From Cytophagaceae bacterium (GTDB lineage: Bacteria > Bacteroidota > Bacteroidia > Cytophagales > Spirosomataceae), in contig JADKIR010000005.1 in assembly GCA_016722655.1 (NCBI GenBank), positions 1,364,001 through 1,428,000 of the forward strand: a stretch of DNA of 64,000 nt, read 5' to 3'. Shown piece by piece: positions 34,976 to 43,253 of the stretch. Position 1 is the stretch's first letter. Every line of letters begins with the position of its first letter. The notes under the pieces are model-generated. The model was not told the DNA's origin. It made no database searches and worked only from the letters and a program-made list of their open reading frames with translations. The translations under genes and the position numbers were made by a program.

Positions 34976-35191
34976 GTGAACGATCTGGATTCATGGATTG
35001 CAAAAGGTAAAATACTGATGCTTTATGTAATCAGTTTGGGTTACATAGCTTTAGGAGTTTTTGTATTCATAAAAAAATGGTTTCTAACCTACCTTGATGA
35101 TCTCACGGCTGTGATGTTAGGAATTTTATTCACGGCCTATGGTGCATTCAGGTTGTTCAGAGCATATCAATCATCTAAAGAGGAGCATTAA
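34976..35191 (+). CDS. Small two-TM protein of the tonB cluster
   Basis: A 71-residue protein with two hydrophobic segments (ILMLYVISLGYIALGVFVFI and AVMLGILFTAYGAFRLF). The start is a GTG two bases after the tonB stop; no nearer ATG gives the full frame. It is in the same transcript as tonB and ends just before a strong terminator. I do not know a function. The tight position suggests a minor component of the TonB motor or simply conserved linkage. Confidence 0.7.
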   Translation: MNDLDSWIAKGKILMLYVISLGYIALGVFVFIKKWFLTYLDDLTAVMLGILFTAYGAFRLFRAYQSSKEEH

Positions 35192-35208
35192 AGCTCCTCT
35201 TTTTTTTT
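35177..35208 (+). terminator. Strong rho-independent terminator after the exbB-tonB cluster
   Basis: AAAGAGGAGC (35177-35186) and GCTCCTCTTT (35193-35202) form a 10-bp perfect stem with loop ATTAAA, followed by eight or more Ts. It overlaps the end of the small two-TM gene. Confidence 0.95.
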
Positions 35209-35281
35209 ACATAATAATCCACATCAAATTCTTGAAAAAATTATTCACTAAATATTTAGTTGATTATTGCATTTCTTATTT

Positions 35282-35289
35282 TATTTTTG
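35282..35289 (+). promoter_or_regulatory. Promoter (TTG-N19-TATTTTTG) for the PstS-like gene
   Basis: TATTTTTGC fits TAnnTTTG and a TTG at 35260-35262 lies exactly 19 bases upstream, matching the full Bacteroidota consensus. Transcription would start about 20-25 bases before the ATG at 35318. Confidence 0.75.
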
Positions 35290-35317
35290 CTCACGTAATA
35301 CTTTTAGCACCAAAACA

Positions 35318-36208
35318 ATGAAAAATCTAAAGTCTTTATCACTTGTATTTTTTCTACTGGCGGTATTGTTAAGTTGTGACAATAAAAAACCAATCATTAA
35401 CGAAGGAACTGTAAAACTGGCAATAGACGAATCATTGTGGCCGGTAAGTGAAGCCTTGATTCAATCATACAAGGTTCATTACCCTAAAACCAATTTTATT
35501 CCAATAATAGTACCCGAAACCAAAGGGATAAAAATGCTTTTTGATGATAGTGTTACACTGGCTATCACAACCCGGGGATTTAATTCGGAAGAGCTTCGGG
35601 TAATGAAATCAAGAGAAGTTAAATATATTCCGGCTCTTTGCGGACTAGACGCTGTGATGCTTGTTACAAGTAAATCTTTTCCAGACTCTTCAATTTCTCA
35701 GGAAAAACTCAGGTATATGCTTACTAGTCCCGATTCAAAAACTGAGCTTATTTTTGATAAAGCCGCTTCTTCCAATTACAACACAATTGTCGAAAAATTA
35801 AAAATAAAAAATGTAAATCTTAAAAATGTTTATTCTGCAGACGGAAACCTTCAAGTGCTCAATGAAGTTAAAAAACATCAAAACGCAATCGGTTTTCTTG
35901 GATACAATTGGGTAAGTGACGAAGACAATTATGATAGCCAAAAATTGTTGGAAAATATAAAAATATTAGCCGTTGGGGATTCTACCGGGAAAAAATTCGC
36001 TAAAGCAACCTGGAAAAATATCAACAAAAGAATTTACCCTTTTGAGCGATATGTTTACATGCATACTATGTCAAAAAGCTGGGGAGTAGAAAATGGTTTT
36101 ATCAGGTTTAGTTGTGCAAAAACAGGCCAATTGGTCATCGAAAAAATAGGTTTGATCCCTTATTATCTAATTCCTAAAGAGTTTTTTTTAGAGAAAAAAC
36201 CTATTTAA
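35318..36208 (+). CDS. PstS-like substrate-binding lipoprotein
   Basis: A 296-residue protein with a lipoprotein signal (MKNLKSLSLVFFLLAVLLSC) and the fold pattern of phosphate-type periplasmic binding proteins: GTVKLAIDESLWPVSEALIQSYKVHYP, VTLAITTRGFNSEE, IGFLGYNWVSD. The ATG at 35318 is chosen because it gives the lipobox. No pstC, pstA or pstB genes are near, so it is probably not part of a phosphate ABC transporter. Its position beside exbB-exbD-exbD-tonB and a TPR protein recurs in Bacteroidota as I recall; function there is unknown. Confidence 0.82.
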   Translation: MKNLKSLSLVFFLLAVLLSCDNKKPIINEGTVKLAIDESLWPVSEALIQSYKVHYPKTNFIPIIVPETKGIKMLFDDSVTLAITTRGFNSEELRVMKSREVKYIPALCGLDAVMLVTSKSFPDSSISQEKLRYMLTSPDSKTELIFDKAASSNYNTIVEKLKIKNVNLKNVYSADGNLQVLNEVKKHQNAIGFLGYNWVSDEDNYDSQKLLENIKILAVGDSTGKKFAKATWKNINKRIYPFERYVYMHTMSKSWGVENGFIRFSCAKTGQLVIEKIGLIPYYLIPKEFFLEKKPI

Positions 36209-36380
36209 AAAATAAAAAATATCCTTAACAAATCATTAGTAAAATTAAAAACAGGTGTTTCGTCTAATTACCAAAATTTAAATTTATTAAAAGATGGCTT
36301 TTACAATTGACCAAGATGCATTAAATTGCACCTCCGAAACTTTAAAATCGGAATCAGACAATCTTATTACTGTTGAAAAA

Positions 36381-38069
36381 ATGATTAAAACTATTGTAAG
36401 AACTTACGCTTTGGCTGCAATTATTTTAGCTTCGCTAAATTTAAATGCCCAAACCATTGAGCAAGTTGAGAAGCAGCTTGACGCTGAAAGATTTACTGCG
36501 GCGACAAAAGCTATCACCGATCTTGCTGTTGCCAATCCTACTCCTGAAAATTTATTTTTCAAAGGATATACCATTTTGAAGAGTCCTGGACTAAATGCCG
36601 AGACTATTAAAATGGCTCAGGCTGCTTTTGAAGCAGGACTTGCTGCTGACAAAAAAGGCAGCCCAATAAATCAGGTTGGCTTGGGTATGATAAAACTTGC
36701 GTCGAAAGATATTAATGGTGCAAAAGCTATTTTTGAGCAAGTAAAAAAAGACACAAAACTCAAAAATACCGATGTACTTTACAGAATAGGTGAGGCTTAT
36801 ACAATGTTTAGCCATGCATCTGACCCAGGTGAAGCTATCATTAATATAGACATGGCAATTGAAAAATCAAAAGCCAAAGACAATCCTGAATATTATATAG
36901 TAAAATCAGATGCTTTCATGCTTAAAAATGAAGGTGGCGATGCAATGAATGCTCTTCAATATGCTGAAAAAACCGGTAAAAAGCTTGGTAAAGTATATGC
37001 CGGAATGGCAAAAGTATGGCTTCAGGGGAAAAATTATAATGAAGCTGAAATAGCTATTGCCAAAGGTATAGCTGCAGACCCAACACATGCTCCGATATAT
37101 AAATATGAAAGCTCGCTTTTTCAAAGTAGAGGAAAATGGAATGATGCGGCAGCATCTGCTAAAAAATATCTGGATAATTCTGACGGAGATTGTAAAGCAA
37201 AACTTAGATATGCAAAACTTGCGTTTGTATCTAAAGATTATAAAAACGTTAAAAATACCATAGAAGAGATAAAAGATTGTAGTACTGATCCATATGTATA
37301 TCGTATGAAAGGAATAATGAGCTTTGAGGAAAACGAGCCGGCAAAAGCGATTGAATTTTTGGGCATGTTTATCAAAAACCTCCCGGAAGATGAAAACCCT
37401 GCAATGGACTATGGATTTACCGGGCGTTCTTACTTCAATCTTCCAGGTGAGGGTGAAGTTAGAAACTTAAATGATTCTTTGGGAATAATTAACATTGAAA
37501 AAGCAATTTCTTTGGGCGACACTACTTTTAATTATTGGGGTGATCTCACAAGTAAGTATGTCAAAGCAAAAGACTATGTGAATGCTGCCAAATATGGAGA
37601 GAGAGAAGTAGTAGGAAAGAAAAAGCCTTTAGCCTCAGAATTAGCCAGATTGGGTACTTATTTTGCCGGAGCAAGAAACTGGGCTAAAGCCGATGAATAT
37701 GTAACCAAGGCTCTGGAAAAATATAACAATACTTGGCCTGCAGGATATGCATTGAGTGCAAGATTAAAATCATACCAGGGAGATTCCACCTATAAAGCCA
37801 ACTTTGGCTCGGCACCCTTATATGAAAAATATCTTGAGGTACTAGGTGAAGGAAAAACTGATCCTAAAAATGCCAAAGATGTAAAAGACGCCCTGAAATA
37901 TTTGGCAGGAAAAGAGTTTCAGGTTTCTAAAAACCTAACAAAAGCAATAGAATATCTTGAAATATTTTTGAAACTTGAGCCAGAAAACGAAGAGGTTAAA
38001 AAACAAATTGAAATTATCAAAGCAACACCGGCAACTACTGGAGTCAGCTCCCCGGGTGGCGGACAATAA
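36381..38069 (+). CDS. Secreted TPR-repeat protein
   Basis: A 562-residue protein when started at the ATG at 36381, which gives a signal peptide (MIKTIVRTYALAAIILASLNLNAQ). A longer frame from 36294 adds 29 polar residues in front and is less likely. The rest is tetratricopeptide repeats (for example GLGMIKLASKDINGAKAIFEQV, GMAKVWLQGKNYNEAEIAIAKGI, SKNLTKAIEYLEIFLKLEPENEEV). It probably acts as a periplasmic scaffold. It follows the PstS-like gene and is closed by a strong terminator, so the two may be one unit although a 172-base gap separates them. Confidence 0.85.
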   Translation: MIKTIVRTYALAAIILASLNLNAQTIEQVEKQLDAERFTAATKAITDLAVANPTPENLFFKGYTILKSPGLNAETIKMAQAAFEAGLAADKKGSPINQVGLGMIKLASKDINGAKAIFEQVKKDTKLKNTDVLYRIGEAYTMFSHASDPGEAIINIDMAIEKSKAKDNPEYYIVKSDAFMLKNEGGDAMNALQYAEKTGKKLGKVYAGMAKVWLQGKNYNEAEIAIAKGIAADPTHAPIYKYESSLFQSRGKWNDAAASAKKYLDNSDGDCKAKLRYAKLAFVSKDYKNVKNTIEEIKDCSTDPYVYRMKGIMSFEENEPAKAIEFLGMFIKNLPEDENPAMDYGFTGRSYFNLPGEGEVRNLNDSLGIINIEKAISLGDTTFNYWGDLTSKYVKAKDYVNAAKYGEREVVGKKKPLASELARLGTYFAGARNWAKADEYVTKALEKYNNTWPAGYALSARLKSYQGDSTYKANFGSAPLYEKYLEVLGEGKTDPKNAKDVKDALKYLAGKEFQVSKNLTKAIEYLEIFLKLEPENEEVKKQIEIIKATPATTGVSSPGGGQ

Positions 38070-38087
38070 ATCTTGAATAAGTTATAT

Positions 38088-38125
38088 TAAGAGAGTCAAG
38101 TACATTGACTCTCTTATTTTTTTTA
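38088..38125 (+). terminator. Strong rho-independent terminator after the TPR gene
   Basis: TAAGAGAGTCAA (38088-38099) and TTGACTCTCTTA (38105-38116) form a 12-bp perfect stem with loop GTACA, followed by a run of Ts. A TTG-led reading frame towards adk begins inside this stem and is an artefact. Confidence 0.95.
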
Positions 38126-38242
38126 TGGCAATCCAAACAGAATTTTACCTATATTCTTGAAAAATATTATAATCTTTTTATAAGAATAATTATATTTATA
38201 GAAAATTTCATTCTTTTAACCTTCGAAAGAAAAAACTTAGAT

Positions 38243-38815
38243 ATGTACAATTTAGTAATATTTGGTCCTCCGGGTGCCGGCAAAGGTACACAATCAGAAA
38301 AAATAATTAAAGAATTTAATCTGGCTCATATTTCCACCGGTGATATGTTTAGAATGCATATTTCAAATGATACCGAAATTGGAAAAAAAGTAAAACAAAT
38401 TCTGGCTGATGGCATGCTTGTTCCTGATTCTATTACAATAGAGATGCTTGAAGAAGAAGTCACCAGAAATCCCGATGTTAAAGGTTTTATTTTTGACGGT
38501 TTTCCAAGAACTGTTAATCAGGCGGAAGCTTTGGATATTTTTCTCGCAGGAAAAGGTGAAAGCATAAATTTGGTCCTTCAACTTGATGTAAATCAGGAAG
38601 TTATTAAAGAAAGAATTGCAGAAAGACAAAAAATCAGTGGACGGGCTGACGATGATGCCGATAAACTGGTAAAAAGAATTGACGAATATTTTACAAAAAC
38701 TATTCACGTGCTGCCTTTTTATGAGAATCAGGGTAAAGTAACAAAAGTCAATGGAATAGGTAAAATTGATGAAATCTTTGAAAATATATCAAAAGCAATA
38801 AAAAGTAGCATGTAA
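38243..38815 (+). CDS. adk: Adenylate kinase
   Basis: A 190-residue enzyme starting MYNLVIFGPPGAGKGTQ with the P-loop at residues 8-15. HISTGDMFR, FDGFPRTVNQAEAL and the short LID region SGRADDDADKLVKRIDEY are present. It is the short-LID form without zinc cysteines. It equilibrates ATP and AMP with ADP in the cytoplasm. The ATG at 38243 is set by homology; the longer frame upstream is low-complexity and begins in a terminator. Followed by its own terminator. Confidence 0.96.
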   Translation: MYNLVIFGPPGAGKGTQSEKIIKEFNLAHISTGDMFRMHISNDTEIGKKVKQILADGMLVPDSITIEMLEEEVTRNPDVKGFIFDGFPRTVNQAEALDIFLAGKGESINLVLQLDVNQEVIKERIAERQKISGRADDDADKLVKRIDEYFTKTIHVLPFYENQGKVTKVNGIGKIDEIFENISKAIKSSM

Positions 38816-38841
38816 AGAGTATTTTCTTAAAAAAATACACC

Positions 38842-38878
38842 AAAACTTCGGTCTCAACCGGAGTTTTTCTTTTTTAAT
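38842..38878 (+). terminator. Rho-independent terminator after adk
   Basis: AAAACTTCGGT (38842-38852) and ACCGGAGTTTT (38857-38867) pair with one G-U mismatch around loop CTCA, followed by TCTTTTTT. Confidence 0.85.
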
Positions 38879-38901
38879 ATCTTCTTATAAACTAATTAAG
38901 C

Positions 38902-38909
38902 TAATTTTG
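38902..38909 (+). promoter_or_regulatory. Promoter -7 element (TAATTTTG) for obg
   Basis: TAATTTTGC fits TAnnTTTG, 19 bases before the obg ATG. No -33 TTG at normal spacing. Confidence 0.55.
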
Positions 38910-38928
38910 CAGAAAAAATACATATTAA

Positions 38929-39921
38929 ATGACTTCGAATTTTATTGATTACGTAAAAATCAACCTAAAGTCTGGTAATGGAGGGAAAGGGTTTACTCAT
39001 TTTAGGAGAGAGAAATTCGTTGATAAAGGTGGACCAGATGGTGGTGACGGTGGTAGAGGCGGGCATATCATCCTGAGAGGTAACAAACAACTGTGGACAT
39101 TAATCCATCTGAAATACCAAAAACATATCAAAGCTGATCATGGTGAAACGGGTGGAAAAAGTAAAAGTAGTGGAAAACAAGGCAAAGATGTATATATAGA
39201 TGTACCATTGGGTACTATTGCGAAAAATCCAGAAACCGGTGAAAAAATGGCCGAAATTATCGATGATGGTCAGGAAGTTATAATTCTTCCGGGTGGAATG
39301 GGTGGCTTGGGCAATTACCATTTTAAGACCTCCACCAATCAGGCACCCGAATACAGCCAACCGGGCATTGCTGGTCAGGAAATATGGGTAATTTTGGAAC
39401 TTAAGCTTCTGGCTGACATTGGTCTGGTTGGATTCCCAAATGCCGGGAAATCAACGCTTTTATCAACCATATCAGCTGCCCGTCCTGAAATTGGAGATTA
39501 TCCTTTTACAACTTTAGTCCCTAATTTGGGAGTTGTTCAATATCGGGATTTTAAATCATTTGTTATGGCTGATATTCCGGGCATCATTGAAGGAGCTTCA
39601 GAAGGTAAAGGACTTGGTTTAAGATTTTTACGCCATATTGAAAGAAACTCAAACCTTCTGTTTTTAATCGACAGTTCGGCACCAAATCCATTGAAAGAAT
39701 ACAAAACTCTTGTCGATGAATTGGAAAAGTTTAATCCCGAACTCCTGGATAAAGGCAGGATATTGGCTTTCTCAAAATTAGACCTGATTAATGTAACTAT
39801 CAGAAAAAAAATAGAGAAAAAATTACCTTCCGGACTCCCATATGTATTTTTCTCTTCTAAAACCGGGGAAGGCATTTTGGAGCTTAAAGATTTAATTTGG
39901 AATTCTTTGAATGAAAACTGA
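38929..39921 (+). CDS. obg: GTPase ObgE/CgtA
   Basis: A 330-residue Obg-family GTPase. The glycine-rich Obg fold covers about 1-155 (GGDGGRGGHIILRG, GGMGGLGNYHFKTSTNQAP). The GTPase domain follows with GFPNAGKST (G1), TTLVPNLGVV, DIPGIIEGA (G3) and FSKLDLI (G4). It lacks the variable C-terminal extension of longer Obg proteins. It functions in ribosome large-subunit assembly and stress response. Single gene with its own promoter. Confidence 0.95.
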   Translation: MTSNFIDYVKINLKSGNGGKGFTHFRREKFVDKGGPDGGDGGRGGHIILRGNKQLWTLIHLKYQKHIKADHGETGGKSKSSGKQGKDVYIDVPLGTIAKNPETGEKMAEIIDDGQEVIILPGGMGGLGNYHFKTSTNQAPEYSQPGIAGQEIWVILELKLLADIGLVGFPNAGKSTLLSTISAARPEIGDYPFTTLVPNLGVVQYRDFKSFVMADIPGIIEGASEGKGLGLRFLRHIERNSNLLFLIDSSAPNPLKEYKTLVDELEKFNPELLDKGRILAFSKLDLINVTIRKKIEKKLPSGLPYVFFSSKTGEGILELKDLIWNSLNEN

Positions 39922-40022
39922 CATTTTTTTAAACAAAACTCTTTTTTAATTGTATTATAAAAATGAAAAAACAATGGTTTGAATAATCATTTCGATTTAT
40001 TTGATTCTATGTATATACATCG

Positions 40023-40030
40023 TAATTTTG
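40023..40030 (+). promoter_or_regulatory. Promoter (TTG-N19-TAATTTTG) for the nuo operon
   Basis: TAATTTTGC fits TAnnTTTG and a TTG at 40001-40003 lies exactly 19 bases upstream. Transcription would begin about 10-13 bases before the nuoA ATG. Confidence 0.75.
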
Positions 40031-40046
40031 CATAAAATTTAACAAT

Positions 40047-40418
40047 ATGGAAGGCTTACCTCAAGATTACATTCCTTTAATAATACAATTTATTGTGGCT
40101 CTGTCCTTTGTTGGAGTAACAATATTTGCCACAAGTGTTTTAGGACCCCGATTAAAAAGCAAAAGAAAAGAAGATCCATTTGAATGTGGAATAGAAAGTA
40201 AGGGTGATGCAAGATTCCCTTTGAACGTCCGCTATTTTTTGGTAGCTATTTTATTCGTACTTTTTGATGTTGAAGTAATTTTCATGTACCCCTGGGCGGT
40301 GAATTTTAAAAAACTTGGTTGGTTTGGTTTTTCAGAAATGCTCCTTTTTGTAGGGTTTTTGATGGCTGGTTTTTATTATATTATAAAAAAAGGCGTCCTA
40401 AACTGGGACGAAGATTAA
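40047..40418 (+). CDS. nuoA: NADH-quinone oxidoreductase subunit A
   Basis: A 123-residue membrane subunit with three TM helices (LIIQFIVALSFVGVTIFATSVL, YFLVAILFVLFDVEVIFMYPWAV, and the last near FSEMLLFVGFLMAGFYY). The block EDPFECGIESKGDARFPLNVRYFLVAILF with its cysteine and FDVEVIF is the subunit signature. It forms part of the quinone-site region at the junction of complex I arms. First gene of the operon; nuoB begins 23 bases after its stop. Confidence 0.96.
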   Translation: MEGLPQDYIPLIIQFIVALSFVGVTIFATSVLGPRLKSKRKEDPFECGIESKGDARFPLNVRYFLVAILFVLFDVEVIFMYPWAVNFKKLGWFGFSEMLLFVGFLMAGFYYIIKKGVLNWDED

Positions 40419-40441
40419 GAAATCCTTTATTATTGAAAGGT

Positions 40442-40984
40442 ATGAGCAAAATAAATATTGTGGATGCTCCTGAGGGCTTTGAAGGTTCAGGTTTTTTCGC
40501 AACGTCACTAGACAAAATAATTGGACTTGCCAGAGGAAACTCTCTCTGGCCGCTGCCATTTGCAACTTCCTGTTGTGGCATTGAATTTATGGCTACTATG
40601 GGGTCGCACTATGACATTTCGAGATTTGGTTCTGAAAGACCGAGCTTCTCCCCGCGTCAGGCCGACATTTTGATGGTTATGGGTACAATTGCCAAAAAAA
40701 TGGCCCCCGTTGTAAAACAAGTTTACCTGCAAATGTCGGAACCACGGTGGGTGATGGCTGTTGGTGCATGTGCCTCATCAGGAGGTATATTTGATACCTA
40801 TTCTGTATTGCAAGGCATTGACCGTGTTATACCGGTTGATGTATATGTTCCGGGGTGTCCTCCCCGACCAGAACAAATCATAGATGGTTTGATGCAGATA
40901 CAGGAAATAGCTAAAAATGAGCCTCTAAGAAGAAGAAACACACCGGAATACCGAGCACTTCTCGAATCATATAATATCCTATAA
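40442..40984 (+). CDS. nuoB: NADH-quinone oxidoreductase subunit B
   Basis: A 180-residue subunit, started at the ATG at 40442 by family length (a longer frame overlaps nuoA). It carries the ligands for cluster N2: tandem cysteines in ATSCCGIEFMA, then VGACASSGG and VPGCPPRPEQI. It passes electrons from N2 to quinone. Confidence 0.97.
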   Translation: MSKINIVDAPEGFEGSGFFATSLDKIIGLARGNSLWPLPFATSCCGIEFMATMGSHYDISRFGSERPSFSPRQADILMVMGTIAKKMAPVVKQVYLQMSEPRWVMAVGACASSGGIFDTYSVLQGIDRVIPVDVYVPGCPPRPEQIIDGLMQIQEIAKNEPLRRRNTPEYRALLESYNIL

Positions 40985-40994
40985 TTCGATAAAA

Positions 40995-41495
40995 ATGATA
41001 CAGAATCAGGAACTTGTTGAAGACCTTGTGGGTCACTTTGGAGAAAGAGTCTTTGCATTTGAAGAACCCTATGGCCTGCTTTCATTTTCAACCTCGCCAG
41101 ATTATCTTTTGGAGTTAATTTGCTATTTAAAAGATCACAAAACGTTTAAATTCAACTTCCTGACTGATATCACAGGCATACATTTCCCTGACAACAAAGA
41201 TTTGGAATTTTGTGCCGTTTATCATCTTCACAGTTGGGAAAACAATGTTAGAATCAGAATAAAAGTTTTTATGCCTGAAAACAACATTGAAGTGCCTACG
41301 CTCACAGGGATTTTTGTAGGTGCCAATTGGATGGAAAGAGAAGCTTTTGATTTTTATGGAATAAATTTTTTGGGTCATCCAAATCTAAAAAGAATTCTTA
41401 ATATAGAAGAAATGGATTACCATCCTATGAGGAAGGAATATCCGTTGGAAGATGCAACACGAAATGATAAAATTGATGCCCTTTTTGGTAGATAA
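40995..41495 (+). CDS. nuoC: NADH-quinone oxidoreductase subunit C
   Basis: A 166-residue subunit with the conserved block FVGANWMEREAFDFYGINFLGHPNLKRIL and a C-terminus YHPMRKEYPLED. It is a peripheral-arm component that binds NuoD. It is separate from nuoD here, unlike the fused NuoCD of E. coli. Confidence 0.95.
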   Translation: MIQNQELVEDLVGHFGERVFAFEEPYGLLSFSTSPDYLLELICYLKDHKTFKFNFLTDITGIHFPDNKDLEFCAVYHLHSWENNVRIRIKVFMPENNIEVPTLTGIFVGANWMEREAFDFYGINFLGHPNLKRILNIEEMDYHPMRKEYPLEDATRNDKIDALFGR

Positions 41496-41504
41496 TTAGA
41501 ATTG

Positions 41505-42746
41505 ATGATGGAAAAACAAATTTTGGCTCCCAAAAATGTAAGTGATGCATTAGCCCTGAATGTCCCTATGGAGGACGAAAGAGAGCTGCACACCATGAAT
41601 TTTGGCCCTACTCATCCAGCCACCCATGGTATTTTCCAAAATATTCTGACCATGGACGGTGAAAAAATTGTCTCATCAGAACAAACCGTAGGATACATAC
41701 ACAGGGCATTTGAGAAAATTGCGGAAAGGAGACCTTTTTACCAGATAACTACCCTGACTGACCGAATGAACTACTGCTCATCTCCCATTAACAACTTTGG
41801 ATGGCACATGACTGTAGAAAAGCTGCTGGGAATTACAGTACCCAAAAGAGCTGAATATATCAGAGTGATTATGATGGAATTGGCGAGAATTTCTGACCAC
41901 CTCATTTGTAACTCTATTTTGGGAGTAGATACTGGTGCTTACTCAGGTTTTTTGTATGTAATGCAGGAAAGGGAAAAAGTTTACGAAATATACGAAGAAG
42001 TTTGTGGTGCCAGACTGACCACCAATATGGGTCGGATCGGAGGTATGGAAAGAGACCTATCACCTACCGCTATCAAAAAGATTAAAGATTTCGTCAACAA
42101 CTCCATGCCTAAAGTTATGAAGGAGTTTGAAGAGCTTTTTGTAAGAAACAGGATATTTAGAGATCGTACCATCGACGTAGGGCCAATAAAAGCTGAAAGA
42201 GCAATGGAATACGGCTTTACTGGCCCCAACCTCAGAGCGGCTGGCATTGACTATGATATTAGAATAATGGAGCCCTATTCTTCTTATCAGGATTTTGAAT
42301 TTGAAATTCCTGTGGGTCATAATGGCGATACTTTTGACAGATTTATGGTGAGAAACTCTGAAATCTGGGAAAGTCTGAAAATAATAAAACAGGCGATAGA
42401 CAATCTACCGGAAGGTGCTTATTATGCCAATGAAAACCATTATTATCTACCTCCCAAAAAGGATGTTTACAGCAAAATGGAAGCCCTGATTTATCATTTT
42501 AAAATCGTAATGGGCGAAATTGATGCTCCGGCAGGAGAGGTTTATCATGCAGTAGAGGGTGGAAACGGAGAGTTGGGATTCTATCTGATTAGCGATGGAG
42601 GCCGCACACCTTATCGTTTACACTTCAGAAGACCGGGATTTATTTATTATCAGGCATTTCCTGAAATGATTGAAGGTTTGACCGTTTCAGATATTGTACC
42701 AATAATGAGTAGTTTAAATGTAATTGCAGGCGAGTTGGACGCTTAA
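41505..42746 (+). CDS. nuoD: NADH-quinone oxidoreductase subunit D
   Basis: A 413-residue 49-kDa subunit. FGPTHPATHGIFQNILTMDGE at the N-terminus, GYIHRAFEKIAERRPFYQ, and the C-terminal blocks GEVYHAVEGGNGELGFYLISDGG and DIVPIMSSLNVIAGELDA with the conserved terminal Asp region. It forms the quinone pocket with NuoB. The ATG at 41505 is used; a TTG three bases earlier is not needed. Confidence 0.97.
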   Translation: MMEKQILAPKNVSDALALNVPMEDERELHTMNFGPTHPATHGIFQNILTMDGEKIVSSEQTVGYIHRAFEKIAERRPFYQITTLTDRMNYCSSPINNFGWHMTVEKLLGITVPKRAEYIRVIMMELARISDHLICNSILGVDTGAYSGFLYVMQEREKVYEIYEEVCGARLTTNMGRIGGMERDLSPTAIKKIKDFVNNSMPKVMKEFEELFVRNRIFRDRTIDVGPIKAERAMEYGFTGPNLRAAGIDYDIRIMEPYSSYQDFEFEIPVGHNGDTFDRFMVRNSEIWESLKIIKQAIDNLPEGAYYANENHYYLPPKKDVYSKMEALIYHFKIVMGEIDAPAGEVYHAVEGGNGELGFYLISDGGRTPYRLHFRRPGFIYYQAFPEMIEGLTVSDIVPIMSSLNVIAGELDA

Positions 42747-42764
42747 TATTTTTCAAGAAAAAAC

Positions 42765-43253
42765 ATGTCCGAAAAAATAGAATTTACAGAAGACAGATTA
42801 AAAAAAGTTGAGGAGATAATTGGCAGATACCCAGCAGATAGAAAAAAATCTGCTTTACTGCCAGTATTGCACCTGGCTCAGGAACAGTATGGGTGGGTTA
42901 GTTCAGCTACAATGGATTATGTAGCCGGATTATTGGATTTACAACCTGTAGAAGTATATGAGGTTGCCACTTTTTATACCATGTTTCACCTGGAGCCTGT
43001 CGGAAAACATGTAATTGAATATTGCAGAACAGGCCCTTGCAGCACCATGGGAGGTGAAGATGTGTATGACCATCTGAAACAAAAATTAGGAATAAAAAGT
43101 AACGAAACGACCAGCGATGGTCTATTCACTTTGAAAGAAGTTGAGTGTCTTGCTGCTTGCGGATGGGGACCCTGTTTCCAGATACGAGAAAAGTATTATA
43201 TGCATCTTGATAACCAAAAAATTGACGAAATAATCGAAGATTTAAGTAAATAA
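42765..43253 (+). CDS. nuoE: NADH-quinone oxidoreductase subunit E
   Basis: A 162-residue 24-kDa subunit with a thioredoxin-like 2Fe-2S domain. Ligand cysteines are in YCRTGPCSTMGG and CLAACGWGPCF. HLAQEQYGWVS and FYTMFHLEPVG are also typical. It holds cluster N1a. Its stop and the nuoF start share one base. Confidence 0.96.
   Translation: MSEKIEFTEDRLKKVEEIIGRYPADRKKSALLPVLHLAQEQYGWVSSATMDYVAGLLDLQPVEVYEVATFYTMFHLEPVGKHVIEYCRTGPCSTMGGEDVYDHLKQKLGIKSNETTSDGLFTLKEVECLAACGWGPCFQIREKYYMHLDNQKIDEIIEDLSK

Noticed and set aside
36294..36380. Upstream ATG at 36294 for the TPR gene
   Set aside because: It would place 29 polar residues before a good signal peptide; the ATG at 36381 is preferred.
38105..38242. 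TTG-led extension of adk
   Set aside because: Starts inside a perfect terminator stem and encodes low-complexity sequence; adk begins at 38243.
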